Assembly (NCBI GenBank): GCA_944452925.2
Contig: OX101809.2
Location: 49,641,663-49,705,662 of the forward strand
Reading direction: 5' to 3'
Length of the DNA stretch: 64,000 bases
DNA from: Chrysolina oricalcia
Taxonomy: Eukaryota > Arthropoda > Insecta > Coleoptera > Chrysomelidae
Below the pieces are notes generated by a model, which saw only the letters and a program-made list of their open reading frames with translations, searched no databases and had not been told where the DNA came from. A program made the position numbers and the translations under genes. Shown here piece after piece: positions 33,774 through 45,964 of this stretch (the stretch's first letter is position 1; each line of letters begins with the position of its first letter).

Positions 33774-35590
33774 GTGGTGACAGAAGTGCGATTTTTAAAG
33801 ATAAAATACAGAGTGTTCGTGTAAGTAGACAGCTTGTGTATTTCGGACAATTGTTTTCTCGAAAAATAGACAGTGACTGATGAACATTTTTCGTCAAGTG
33901 GACAGTTGTGTGCATTAACGGAGTATAAATAGTTTTTTTAATAACTACCATCATTTTCAACCCATCCATTATCATCTTATAGAAACATTCCAGAAAAATA
34001 TGAAATCTTTGTTACTCTTCAAGAATTCATATAATTCTTTCTCATGTGTATTAAGAGCGCAAAGTGAATGATTGTCGCTCGACAAAAAATAGTAACGGGT
34101 ATCTCTGGAGAGTGGTAGTGGCACTTTGTGCTCGAAATATACACTTTTTTATACAAACGCAGCTCCTATAAAAGCAAACGATGGATCCTTCATTCAACAT
34201 AGGCACATATAGTATTACGAAAATTCGAACAAGTTCGAATGTTTTGCGGGAGATTACAAATAAATGATAAGAATAAAATCGACAAAGTCGAAGTACCCTT
34301 CTCTCCAAATATTTCCACAAAGTGGAAAATATGAGGCAAAAATTTGACAGAAAACAACTACTTCCCTGGCTAATGCCATTTTTTGAATATTTAATTTTTC
34401 TTCAGTTATAAAGAATTATAATAAACAAAATGATAAAAACTTTTATAAATTTTTATCGTGTGATCTTGTTGAGTAGGTATATTAGAAGGGCTGCAGGAAG
34501 CCAACGATTTATAGGTCAATAGGAAATTTTTTTTTCTGTGATATACTGTCTTTCGTAGCAGTGCTGTAACGGTATCGCGTTTATTTAAAATTATTAATAA
34601 TGCTGATAGAGTTCCGGGAGTCGGGACATTTTCTCGAAAATTTCCTCCTCTTTACGGAACTTTTTTCTAAATTTCTCAAATATTAATAGTTTTTGAGTTA
34701 TCAACAAAAAACCATTATTATTTTATTAATAACAATCTCAATTTTTTACGTGCGGTGAAATCCTTAAAAACCACTTTTCTAGTGGTCATTCCGAATCCAA
34801 TAATCTATTGCTCTAAGCTTTATCTCTATTTTCACGTTTTTCAACTTGATGATCAGACTGTCTTCACCTCGATGTAACTAACTAACGCTTAGTTGAATAC
34901 TTGTGATGGAATTGCATACACAAACATTACCAGTACCTAACCTAACTGTAATGAAAGTTGCCAAAGGAATTTCATTATTGTACCTTATGAACACTCGACC
35001 CGTTGCGAGTTTGACGTGACTCGTACCGAAATGAACGTCGAGCCATAAAGAAACCACAGCGTTTTTAACTACGTATCGTGACAGCTCTCGTATCGAGTCT
35101 TCATAATCCCACCCCAGGTTTGGTATTTGGGCCACTATGTGAAAAAGTGCAGTATTTGATAAATTCCTGGTAACAACGGTGAACTTCGCTGCTGCCATCT
35201 GGTGGACAATGGCCAAACTAAACTTGGTGAAATTCCCACTAACAAAACGACAGCCATTACCTCGAATGAAAAATTATCTACCCAAATTACTTTTCCGGTA
35301 TTGTTCTCCCAAACGACTGATATGTAGGAGCTGATACTTTCCACGCCTCTCATAATATATTCGACGCAGGAGTTGGGAACTTTTCATTAAATTTTGTGAC
35401 GAAAAGTTTTCAATGTTACCATTTGGAAAACTGAATGCAGCTTCATTTCTAGGCTGAACTATATCTTTATGACATCTCACTACCTATTCCCAACCTTTAT
35501 CTATGCACTACTTCAATCAATTTCAAGTTAGAGTTTTAATTCACGATAACAATACCTGCAAAATTTTGATATGCATTCGCATTTTCGTGC
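33774..35590. other. unassigned intronic sequence with a multi-hairpin repeat
   Basis: 33774-34050 may be the leader of the LTR element. At 34210-34345 lies the second multi-hairpin repeat (stems 34223-34240, 34279-34291, 34312-34328). From 34870 to 35480 base composition is more balanced and minus-strand frames of 68-112 residues exist (for example 34878-35216), but I recognise no domain. Confidence 0.45.
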
Positions 35591-35619
35591 ATTCCCCCCT
35601 CTTAACGTGTGATGCCATG

Positions 35620-35697
35620 CACGAGACCGGTTAATCGATGGATCGAACCCACGACCCTACGCTCGAGAGGCGAACGCTCTACCAGCCGACCACCACA
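35620..35697 (-). repeat. tRNA-like sequence (SINE head or tRNA pseudogene)
   Basis: Minus strand: A-box-like GGTCGGCTGGTAGAGCG, an anticodon arm with loop CTCTCGA (anticodon CTC, glutamate) closed by CGC/GCG, and B box GGTTCGATCC at 35640-35649. The T-arm and acceptor stems do not pair properly, so it is not a functional tRNA gene. Confidence 0.6.
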
Positions 35698-37027
35698 TGT
35701 CTCCCAGTATATAACTCTAAAATTTGAATCTGTTGCAATGTAATAAGGACTACTTCAGGAATTTTTGAACTTGCCATAGTCAGTGGCAAATCGAATGCGG
35801 TCACGTATTTTATCAGAAGGTGGACATTTTGCTCATTTACTGTAATATCGCAATTGTTAATATTTTTATTTTTGGTTTTTAATTTGTTTTTTCCTTTTTC
35901 TCTTAAACGAAGCTAGATATGAAGAAAAACAAGAGACCAAAAAGTTGTATTTTCAGTTGCCTAATCTAAAAAAATCTACGGCATAATTTTTTTTACAATA
36001 CTGTTGGCTGTGGTGCCCACTGAGACGCCACTGGCCCTAATAATTTCAAACTAGTTAGGGCTAAATGAGCGCCTTATTAGTTCAAATAAATGTACCAAAT
36101 TTCAACCAAGTCAGTTCTAGGATATTCATGATATTTTATAATTACCGTTTTTTTTTTCAACGCCCTGAATCTAAGAAACGAAGCCACTCCGGGCATATAT
36201 TCATAAAAACTTTTCTTCTTAAAATGACCTTGACCTTAACGAATCACCCCCTGCAATTAGGAACCGTAGTTAGGAAACACCCTGTTTATCTACTATAACT
36301 ACATTGTCTTTCTTATTTGTTGTAGAATATTCTTAGCTCTTGGAGATAACCTGAGATTATATCTCTTTCGCTCTCTCTCTCGATCCTCTCGATCCTCTCG
36401 CTCTCTCTCTCTCTCGCTTCTCTCTCGCTTCTCTCTCGCTCTCTCATTTCTCTCTCGCCTTCTCTTTAGCCTTCTTTCTCGCCTTCTCTCTCGCTTTCTC
36501 TCTCGCTCGATCTCTCTTGCTCTCTCACTCTCTCTCTCTAATTATTACAAACATACTCTCACACTGTTGTAGCAATAATGTTAGCCTTGAATGTCTTCGT
36601 AGCTTCCTGCTTTCCAATTCAATAGATGATTTATTTTTGGCATTTTTAATATGATTATAACAAACGATGTTCCAAATGAAGAAGACTAATTCTGAAGGTG
36701 ATGTAACCAATTATGTAATGTGATTATTTATCCGATTTTAGGAAACTTTTAAGAAAGTTTCTTATGATTCGATTTAATTTCAAACTGATATATAAACTGG
36801 GCAAGTTCACTCAACCGATTTAAAGATGAAATAGAGTAAAGATTTCATAGACATTCAATCGACTCATACCACTACCAAACTGGTATCTGGAAATCGATCT
36901 GGTATTTTCGAAAAAAAAATAGTTCGTCCCCGTATCGTCGTATTCAAATAATGGCATTTATTGATACTTGTTTTAAAATGTATTGTAAATATACAAATGT
37001 CGAAATGTGAATAGAGGAATACCATAC
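35698..37027. repeat. intronic sequence with a CT-rich microsatellite
   Basis: 36355-36545 is a CT-rich simple repeat with CTCTCG variants. The remainder up to the splice donor of the next ITPR exon has no recognised coding sequence. Confidence 0.75.
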
Positions 37028-37502
37028 CTTTACTGCTAGTAGCAGCTGTTGCGCTGGAACGCCCTGTTGTTCTCAAGAATACATGATGTTGTTTCCTATA
37101 TTCATCCATAGTTAAGAATTTTTCTTGTTCGGCATGGAATAATCTAACCACATCGCCGCCTTTTAATATTTCCTCTAAGTTCTCTTTATGCTCTAAGAAC
37201 AATGTAACTTTCCAAGAAGTATTTCCATTTACAATATTGACTTCTTTACAAGTCGGATTATCAAGCAATTTATGACTTGAAACATGAAGTACTTGCTGGC
37301 CAGGACTGACAGGATTTAGAATTACTTTATCACCAAGAACAATATCATCACCAGTAGCTCTGAGTTTATAGAATGGTAGTATGTAAAACCAAGATCCCTC
37401 GTTTCCATTACTGTCTAAGTACACTCTCATGGCATTTTTCTCAAGTAAAGCTGGCAGCCGCTTGTTGACTGTTAAGTACTTGTTTGATTTTAAATGCAAC
37501 AA
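37028..37502 (-). CDS. Itpr: ITPR exon: suppressor domain end and start of IP3-binding core
   Basis: Minus-strand exon of 475 bases. Protein: LLHLKSNKYLTVNKRLPALL, EKNAMRVYLDSNGNEGSWFY, PFYKLRATGDDIVLGDKVIL, NPVSPGQQ, then NTSWKVTLFLEHKENLEEIL, KGGDVVRLFHAEQEKFLTMD, and HHVFLRTTGRSSATAATSSK. This is MIR-domain sequence corresponding to vertebrate residues about 122-280. The FLRTTGR block includes the arginine, threonine, glycine and arginine that contact IP3 phosphates in known structures, and all are intact. The acceptor is a T-run then CAG before 37502; the donor after 37028 is G|GTATGG, and the last G completes with CT of the next exon to give alanine. The phase agrees with both neighbours. 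No stop or frameshift. The 8.2-kb intron to the next exon and the 20.9-kb intron before it hold many transposons. Confidence 0.97.
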
Positions 37503-38330
37503 CTGAAAAAAAAGTTTTATTTCATTAAGTGTGGCGTTTTTGAAGTTTGAACACCCAACATTCAGTACAAGGTATACTAAAAAATAGCCTGTCAACGCAA
37601 ATTTATATTTCAAAGGATGTGCTGCACGTACACCGTGCCAGATTTTCTCAAATGTATTTTTGCCCAAAACATAAGTTTTGCATTGAATATGCCCAGTCGA
37701 AAAGTAGGTTAACTATAGAGTTTCTAACTCTTGTGAACCCAATTATTACACTATCCATTCACTACTGTGCCAACAAACACTCGAAAACGCACACTCACAA
37801 ATGCCCACATAAACTCAGATGTGCACACACAGACCAAAAAGTTCATATTTTCTTTTTTTTCACAATATTCTCCAAACATACAGGATTTTCCTGTCAACCT
37901 GAAGATAAATACCCCTGGCTGTAACATATGTCTAGACTTGTAAATGCCGTGGAGAATATATTCAAGCCCACTGATTCTATCTATACATAGAATCAGTGGT
38001 CATGTGATATTTTGACCACCACTAGTATTTACCTTTTCAAGCTCCTGATTACATACACATTCCTGACTACATAAAATGCAAAAAAATACACAACACATTA
38101 TCAGGTACACCAATAATATTAAAAGTGTTGGTTTAAAACAATGGATTCAAATATGCATATTTGTGGTAAATGTAATGCAAATGTTAAAAAGCTTACAGAC
38201 TGAAATTTATGGAGACTGTGAAAAATAGTTGCACAAACAATTAAAGGGTCTTAAAAATAAATTGAGAGTATGAAAAATTCGAAAAAGGCCTCGCCACTGA
38301 AAGATGGGCATGTAATACGGTAACCACGGG
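37503..38330. other. start of the 20.9-kb ITPR intron
   Basis: No gene. A perfect 13-bp hairpin lies at 37968-37999 (CCACTGATTCTAT, 6-base loop). Confidence 0.6.
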
Positions 38331-38575
38331 GCCAGGTAGCCGAGTGGTTAAAGCGCAGCTGTTTCAATCACTTTGGCTGCCAATCGAAGGTTCAAACCCT
38401 AGCTACTGCAGACATTTTTCTGATGGCCCGAGAAAGTGCTAGGAATCGCACGTGTAAAGGTAAGACCTCGTTAATACTTGGCTCGCACAAGTTTCGACTT
38501 CTGAGGGCTGCCGTTTTTGGGGACGACAGCTGGTTAACGGAAAAAGGCAATTTTAAACAATTTTTTTAAAACAAT
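38331..38575 (+). mobile_element. tRNA-derived SINE
   Basis: A box TAGCCGAGTGGTTA at 38337-38350 and B box GGTTCAAACCC at 38389-38399, spaced as in tRNA genes (class with a GCAGC/GCTGC arm between). The tRNA-unrelated body follows and ends in a T/A-rich stretch near 38555-38575. Pol III promoter inferred from the boxes. Confidence 0.75.
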
Positions 38576-39565
38576 ACATCAAAAAATAGGACACACGAAA
38601 CTAGTTGCGATGAGGACGAAAATGAAAATCAAAAATCACCTAGAACAATCGGAAACAAAAATAAGCGTGATTCGAGTAACGAGAAGCAAAGAAACAAATT
38701 AAACGAGACTGCAGTAGTTGCTGATATGACCAACATTGAATTACTGAAGTCTATCAGCAAGAAGTTCAGTTCCTATCAAATATTTTGAACGAAGGGTGCT
38801 AATTCAACACTTAACATAATGGTACTATGTATTCGCGATCACCATTGGCACCAGGTGGCGCACCAAAACTCCGGGAAAACAAAGCAAACGTCATTTATTG
38901 CCAGATGTTGAAGTGAATACTTTTATTGAATTTTTACTTTTAACATTCAACTTTCGAGTACTTCTTTAGAAATGCCTGTGGTAAAGATTTATTTGGCTGA
39001 TATTTCAGTATTTAAGCGGAAAGAGTAGTTAGTCAGAGGGAAGGCATGTTTTATTTTGTCAAGTAGAGAATGTTGATGAGCAACGAGTTTTTGGACTTTG
39101 TCTTCAAAATTCATTTCGTTTCCTTGATGAACTAGTTTCTGGAATTTTTTGATATGGAATTATCCCTTTCAATCAATCGTTTTGATGTCTTGCCTCTTGT
39201 GCCTAGATGATAATTACATTTACGCCAATTGTGGAGACCTGTTACAACACTAGTTGACTCAATGGAGATGAGAGAATAAACCGGACAGTATTAGTGATCG
39301 AGCAAAGAGAGCGGAGCTCTTGAATATACGGAAAGTGTTATAGTTTACTATTTGTAACCAATTTACTATTGTAAATTATAAATAACGTAAATTTGTTGTG
39401 TTAAACATACACTAGTGTTTTTTTCAATATTATTTTGGAGTAACACGCCAATTACAAACAAAAATTCTCTTACTAGTTGTGAAATATTCCGAAATTAAGT
39501 ATTCACACATATTTACCAATTGGCTTTTCGATTTTCAGTCTAATTCCCCATATTTTTACTAATTT
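38576..39565. other. unassigned intronic sequence
   Basis: No domain seen. 39230-39450 has some LTR-like character (TGTTACAACACTAG start) but no matching partner. Confidence 0.4.
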
Positions 39566-40145
39566 GAGGTTTCTGGAAAAAAAAATTTGGCGGGAAAAAT
39601 TTCGAAAAAAAAAATATGAGGCATTCCTTCGAAAAAAAAAATTTTGAAGGAAAAACAGAAAATTTCGGAGAAAAAATTTCGATGAAAAACAAGAAGTCTC
39701 ACCTTTTTGAAGAAAAAAATTAAATTATATTGGAGGAAAAATTTCGAAAAGAACAAGAAGTCTCAACTTGGAAAAAAATTGTTTTTTTTTGATAAAACAA
39801 ATTTAAAAAATTTTTGGTGGAAAAATTTCGAAAAACAAAATAAGAGGCATACTTTCGAAAAAAAATTATTTGGAAAAAAAAATTTAAAAAGTTTGGAGGG
39901 AAAACTTTCAAACATGAACAAGAAGTCCCTGCAAGAAAAAAAATATTTTTGACAAAAAAAGAAGAAAGTTTTTGGAGGGAAAAATTTCGAAAAAAAAATG
40001 TGAGGCATACCTTCAAAAAACATTTTTTTGGAAAAAAAATAACTAAAAATTTTTTAGGGAAAAATTTCGAGAAGAAAAATAGAGGTATTCCTCCGAAAAA
40101 AAAAAGTCTCACCTTGGAAAAAAATAGATTAAAAAAAAAAACTAT
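39566..40145 (+). repeat. A-rich degenerate minisatellite
   Basis: Alternating units built on GGGAAAAATTTCGAAAAA plus either GAGGCAT-CCTTCG or AACAAGAAGTCTCACCTTGG, each followed by an A-run. The composite period is roughly 120-130 bases with about four repeats. The many ORFs here, rich in lysine on one strand and phenylalanine on the other, are artefacts of composition. Confidence 0.8.
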
Positions 40146-40735
40146 GAAAAAATCCCTTCGTGGTGATCGCGAATACTATTATTTTGGAAAACGTATGGAT
40201 ATATTCAATGGTGATGTGAGTTAAAATTTCAGTGAAGAAATCCAAATTTTAGAACTCAAGTGAAAATTATAGTTTCGGACGTTGAAATTGCCCCTAGAAT
40301 AATTTAAAATATTGTTAGAACAGTACTTATTTTCGCATGAAACACGACACTGTTAGCAGAATTATGTATTCGATCTTAATCCGTACCAGGCAAGTCGAAC
40401 ATTGACTTATCATCTTCGAATCATGAAAAATAGTATGTGACAAAGGCAAGAATCACTGATGAACAATTTGCGTTATGACGAATACCAGAACACAAAATAC
40501 TATAAGGAGCTTCCGAGTTGAAAACATGTATCTAAACTATAGTTTAGTTTAGATTATTTATTGGCAAAGTATTACACTAAAGTGCTTTTACAAGTCAGAT
40601 ATAAAAAAAAGAAAGAGAAAGAAAAATGTTACAAATAGTATAAAAAATGGCAATAGTAAGATAAAGCATATTAGGTAAGTTCCTTATGGTAGCAATACAC
40701 GTAAGTTCTGACAAAACCTAAAATTGTGTATACAA
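40146..40735. repeat. intronic sequence with a probable LINE 3' UTR
   Basis: 40535-40610 (AGATTATTTATTGGCAAAGT...) looks like the reverse complement of a LINE 3' end; no ORF follows on the minus strand. Confidence 0.35.
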
Positions 40736-41240
40736 AAGAATACAACGTAAATTCTGTGAATTTGATAAATATATTTTCAATTTCAATACGTAAATACAGA
40801 TTTTCAGTTGTTGAAAAAGTCACATGCAATCAAAAGAATGCTACGAACTAGAAACGTAACAGAAAGTGAAATCTATGAATTTGATACAAATATTCTCAAT
40901 TTCAATACGTTAATTCGAAATACAGATTTTAAATTTTAAATTGAATTCATGAAAAAGTCACATTTATTCAAATTAATACTACGAATTAGAAATGTAGCAA
41001 TAAGTTATATCTATGAATTTGGTACATATATTTTCAATTTCAATCTACTAATTCAAAATACAGATTTTGAATCAAATTTATGAAAAAGACCCATGAATTT
41101 AAAATAATACTACCTTGAATTAACATTTCTCATTTTCAGACCGTAGAAGGCTAAAATTCCCAAAAACCTTGGTGAGTAATACTACGAACTAGAAACGTAG
41201 CAATAAGTAAAATCTATTAATTCGATACACAGATGCTCAA
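40736..41240 (+). repeat. degenerate tandem repeat, about 125-bp unit
   Basis: At least three units share TATGAATTTG-TACA-ATATT, TCAATTTCAATAC, ATACAGATTTT and GAAAAAGTCACAT blocks followed by TACGAA(C/T)TAGAAA-GTA. Units are about 75-85 percent alike. A partial fourth follows at 41180-41240. Confidence 0.75.
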
Positions 41241-41249
41241 TATCAGGAG

Positions 41250-42010
41250 AGCAGATACACGACTGTGCGAAGCCGTAATAATTCGGAAGGCAAAGAAAAA
41301 CTCATAAATAAAATTCTACGAAGAGGAGAGAAATCACCAGCATGTTCCAAAGTCCATAGAATAGTATTACAAGTACAGTAGGGCTCCTCAAGACAGATGG
41401 TGCAATCCACACAGAAACAGGAAAGAAGAGTATGAGGCTACTAAGGAGGCCTACTTTCCTTATACATCGATTTCGAGGTTTTTGAGGGGTCTATATGGCC
41501 CTGACAGAAGTCCCACGCTAGAGTACCAAAATCACTAGAGTCGGAAGAATCAAATGGACTGTAGGCTAATTGGGTCCATTCGCATAACCTGGACTGGGTG
41601 GAATCTAACCAATCCTCCTACAGAAAGGACTAGATGTGCTGTCCCACACCTGTGTAAAATCTCTAAATCTTGGTTAGCCTTGGAATACATTGCAACAATA
41701 CGGCAGAGGGTGAAAGTATTGTTCGTGCCGAAAGTAGAAAAGTATCAGATCTTACACCCAAATCTCACAGACCTACTACTAGCTTGACGAAAATCTTTGA
41801 AAGACGATTGGATATGTTTATGAGGGACCTCTCAGTGTTCAACTAGGAAAATCAACAGACTAAGCAATTGATTATCCCAATAGGTTGCTCCAAGTCACTC
41901 GAGGACGGACTAAGAGGCAGGTCGATAATTGCCACCATATAAGATGACACCATAGAAACAAGAGCAGGCAAGCAGGCGCCTACTCGCCTCTGATGTGGGC
42001 AACCCTGGTG
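41250..42010 (+). mobile_element. decayed LINE (R1/jockey-type), start of reverse transcriptase
   Basis: Plus strand, frames switching: SRFLRGLYGPDRSPT, WLALEYIATIRQRVKVLFVPKVE (as in the V-x-F-I-P-K block), SLTKIFERRLDMFMRDLS (as in L-T-S-F-L-L-K-x-x-E-R), then pieces up to about 41990. No active site seen; stops in all frames. Confidence 0.5.
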
Positions 42011-42860
42011 GACGGACCTTCTCAGAAATACATTTATTGCTTAGGATTGTGTTGAAACGGTTATCTCAGGGCGCTTTGATTTTATATATGGGTTCTTGAA
42101 GCTGAATGGGAATAATATCCAAGACTCCAGGCAAAGGTGTTTTATTTTAGAGTAGCCTACAACTATAATATTGACTATAATATTAATTCGAAAAAACATT
42201 GAACGAGCCGATAAAACATTCAGGCCCATACTACATCAAACTCACCTATAATATTGACCAGTCGGCAACAAATAAAATATTCAACAATATTATATGCAGT
42301 TGCATAAAACCAAAAGGTTCAAATTATTATAATTCAGACTTTGACTGCTATCGTTTCATTGGAAGAAAACATTCCTTTCGAATACATGAAATAAAAGAAC
42401 CCAGGAAAGCAAAATAAATGTTATCTTTGTACCTGAAATGTTTTTTGTGCGTTTAAGTATGCCACAAAAAACTCGGACAGTGCGCCGAGATTCTAGTCGC
42501 GAGGAAGGGAGCCACAGGGCATGCAACCAACTTCACTGACTAGCGTATGAAGGGTCACAGCTGATCGGTCGATCAGGGGACAAATATTGAATACTATTGA
42601 AATCCCAAAAAGGTCACCGCGCGACATGCAATTTAATGAGAACGTAATCCCTATTCAGAAAGGATAGGGATGTTTTGCTACAGGATACTCAGATGATCTC
42701 GAAACCGCTTTAAAGAGGCTTCGCGAGCTCTTTGTTCGGAGCAAACGCAAAGAGCGCTAAATATAGAAGGCAAGTGACACGAGCATGAAGCATCCAACTC
42801 TCATAGTAGAGAACCGAGGGTCTAAAACCGCGATAAGAAGATATACGTCTTCCGTTTGGT
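42011..42860. other. unassigned intronic sequence
   Basis: No domain recognised. Confidence 0.45.
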
Positions 42861-42861
42861 G

Positions 42862-44003
42862 AGATATTTTTAATATCAGGCAGGACACTCCAGTACGAAG
42901 GGAAAATATCTAAAGACATTTTCGGCGATTTCAATGTCTTCCGTTATGATAATTTTGTGAAGAAAGTGACTAGTAATCATCTGAATAAGCTGAAGACGAT
43001 TTGGTTGAGGAGCACAACTCAAAACCTATTTTTGAAAATGTTGGGTCCCAAAATCGCAAAAATTCGTCGCCTCATATATGCTTAACTTTGTGTTCCTTTA
43101 CTTTGCTATGGTCTTTCCATCAAAAGAATCCTAGTGGAAGACTTTCTCAGTAGAGCCCGGCCTCAGGCTTGACCAAATAAACAAATTGAAAAACTCGCGG
43201 CAATCCTGGTAATCCTGGTAATCTTGAAAATTTTTCGATAATTCATTGTATATACTTCAATAAACTAACCTGAACTAGTAGTTAATGATAACATGAATAT
43301 ATTCCAACTCCTATATAAGGGCTGTTCGCCCCCGCCGACTCAAATAATCTATTTGAGCGATGAAGAGCACATAAATGAACTTAGGGAGATATCGGGGTTG
43401 AAATATAATCCTGTTATCATTAACTACTAGTTAAGGAAAGTTTGTTAAAGTTTATACACTGAATTATCGATGACAAAAAATTTCCAACGAAACAGATTAC
43501 CAGGAATAAACAGAGAAAATGCAAAGGGGTTAGGAAGGGGTGAAAAGTATTTTCTTTGGAAACTAGGTTTTCTGGCTCCTGAAGAAGCTCCGTGCAAAAT
43601 TTGTAAGCTTGAGATTTAACCCAAGTGCAGTTAACGGTTTTTCAACTTAGCCGCTGCAGCGAGTTTTTCAATTTGTTTATTTGGTCAAGCGTGAGGCCGA
43701 GCCCCACTAAAAAAGTCTTACACTCGGATTTTCCTGACGTACAGACCATAACAAAATGAAGGAACACAAAATTAATCATATAGGAGACGTCGAATTTTTG
43801 CGAAAATCGATCTTAGGGACCAAAATTTTCAAAAATCGGATTCAAGTAGTGCGGCTCAACCAAATCGTCATCCGCTTTGTCAGATGATTACTATTCACTT
43901 TCTTCACAAAATTATCATAACGGAAGACATAGAAATCGTCGACATTTTCCCTTCGTACTGGAGTGGGCCCTGCCCGATTTCAAAAATATTTGGAATTTGG
44001 GGT
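42862..44003. mobile_element. 1.14-kb foldback (long inverted repeat) element
   Basis: Left arm about 42862-43305 and right arm about 43397-44003 are complementary through many blocks: CACTCCAGTACGAAGGGAAA, GTCTTCCGTTATGATAATTT, TGTGTTCCTT, GACCAAATAAACAAATTG, CGATAATTCA-TGTATA, and the innermost AACTAGTAGTTAATGATAAC at 43276-43295. The right arm has about 160 extra bases (43510-43670) absent from the left. Outer ends are blurred. No coding capacity. Confidence 0.8.
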
Positions 44004-44129
44004 TTTCGAGGGATGGACTTTCACCTCACATTCTCTGTGTTAGGACACAGTAAAATTCACCAGGGCTCTCTGAATTTTGGATGAATAGTCGTTATTTCGT
44101 AACAATTTTGTATGGTTATTCTTTTTATA

Positions 44130-45808
44130 CAGTGTGTCCCACTTTGAGCAGCCACACCCTCATATTTCATTGAGAATAAAATATTTTGAAAAATGTTTTT
44201 TTTTCTTTAAATTATGGTACTACCTACCTACCTTCATGTTGAAGAAACATTCCTATATCCATTTTCCACGGCTAACTATTACCAATTGAAAAGTGAAAAA
44301 GTAAGGAAAACGTATTAGGAATTCATTCATGACAGAATTAACATCAAATTCTGTTTCAGAGTACCCTTAAGCCCCCAAATCTCAATGCTTGAATCAATTG
44401 ATTATACAGGGTGTCATTTGTTGCTAGCAATATGATTAACTCTTTTCCACCAGTAATATTTGCTTAATTTAGAAATGTCTTCACTTTTCACAAAATTCTC
44501 GAAAATATTCAATTAATATGCGAAAAATAACCTAATATTACTTTTCCATGGCAAACTGTGACCACTTGAATAGTGAAAAATTTGGAAAAAAAATATATAA
44601 ATGATCTTTTATTGAACAATTAATCTCAACTCCTGGTTTTGGAATGTCCCAGAACCCCAGAACTCAATGCTGAATCATTGACATATACAGGGTGCCATAT
44701 GTAGCTGACAATATCACCAACTCTTATTCATCCATTATGCTCGGGTTGATTTCGAAAATGTCTTCTGTTGTGACAAAGAGCGCAGAAATATTCCATTAAT
44801 ACTGCAAAATGTAAACAAGCATCACTTTTCCATGGATCAGCTAAAAAGTGAAAAATTGGGGAAAATATATCACTGAACTAATCAGGAATGGGAACACTCT
44901 GAAACTCTCAGATCTTAATCCCCGAGTCATCTGCAAATACCAATATTATAAATTGATGTGAATGTGCAGCTGCGGCAAAGGAATAAATTTCAATAAGGTT
45001 CAATAATTTTCAAATTAAGTCAATTTAGGAGTTGAACTTTTGCCATAACAGATGACACCCTATATATTTCTCAGGAATTGAGATCTGAGGGTTTCAGAGT
45101 GTTCTGATCCAGAATCTGATGTAAGTTCAGTGATAAAAGAATCCATACTATGTTTTCCCCAATTTTTCAATTTTCAGTTGGTCATAGTTAGCCATGGAAC
45201 ATTTTTGGACACTTCGTGACAAAAAAAAGACATTTGAAAATCAACCGAGCATTATGGTATATTTCAATGATTCAGCATTGAGTTCTGGGGTCCTGGGAAA
45301 TTCCAAACTCCTGGTGTTGGGGTTAATTTTTCAATAAAAGATCCTTAATGTATTTTTTCCCAATTTTTCACTATTCAAGTGGTAACAGTTTGCCATGGAA
45401 AAGTAATATTTGTTTTTTTCTGCAGTATTAATGAAATACTTGGGTGCATTTTGTAAAAAGGGAAGAAATTTTGAAAATTAAGCAAAAATTACTAATGAAA
45501 AAGAGATAATCACATTGCCAGCTACAAATGACACCCTATATAATCAATTGATTCAAGCATCTAGGGGTTTAAGAGTATTCTAAAACAGAATTTGATGTTA
45601 ATTTTGCGATGAAAAAATCCCTAATATGTTTTCCCCACTTTTTCACTTTTCAATTGGTCATAGTAAGCCGTGTAAAATGGATATCCGAATGTTTCATCAA
45701 CGTAAAGGTAGGTACTCTTGAGTACTATAATATGAGAAAATAAGTTTTTCAAACTATTTTATTCTCAATGAAATATGAGGGTGTGGCTGCTCAAAGTGGG
45801 ACACACTG
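44130..45808. mobile_element. 1.68-kb foldback element with TA duplication
   Basis: Terminal sequence CAGTGTGTCCCACTTTGAGC at 44130 and its exact complement ending at 45808, each flanked by TA (44128-44129, 45809-45810), as expected of a Tc1/mariner-type insertion. The arms are about 800 bases each and contain about three degenerate internal repeats (ACAGGGTG(T/C)CAT, TTTTCCATGG, AGTGAAAAATT blocks roughly every 270-290 bases). A short central stretch (44950-45040) is single. No ORF. Confidence 0.9.
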
Positions 45809-45834
45809 TATAAGGTTAGTCAGGTCAGGTTAGG

Positions 45835-45955
45835 TTGGCTAATAATTTACGCATTTTCAACTCAATTTGCTTGCAGCTGTCTACGTAGGGTCAGTCAGGT
45901 CAGGTTAGGTTGGCTAATAATTAACGCATTTCCAACTCAGTTGGCATTCAGCACG
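45835..45955 (+). repeat. tandem repeat, 2 x about 66 bp
   Basis: GTCAGGTCAGGTTAGGTTGG followed by CTAATAATT-ACGCATTT-CAACTCA occurs twice with few differences. Confidence 0.8.
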
Positions 45956-45964
45956 TGTTTGTCC

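Noticed and set aside
35620..35697. Possible functional tRNA-Glu gene
   Set aside because: A and B boxes are present but acceptor and T stems do not pair, so tRNA-derived repeat is more likely.
36355..36545. Coding frames through the CT-rich stretch
   Set aside because: Simple-sequence repeat only.
39230..39450. Solo LTR
   Set aside because: LTR-like start, but no defined end, duplication or partner.
39559..40224. Overlapping ORFs of 65-130 residues on both strands
   Set aside because: Pure composition artefacts of an A-rich minisatellite (lysine-rich on one strand, phenylalanine-rich on the other).
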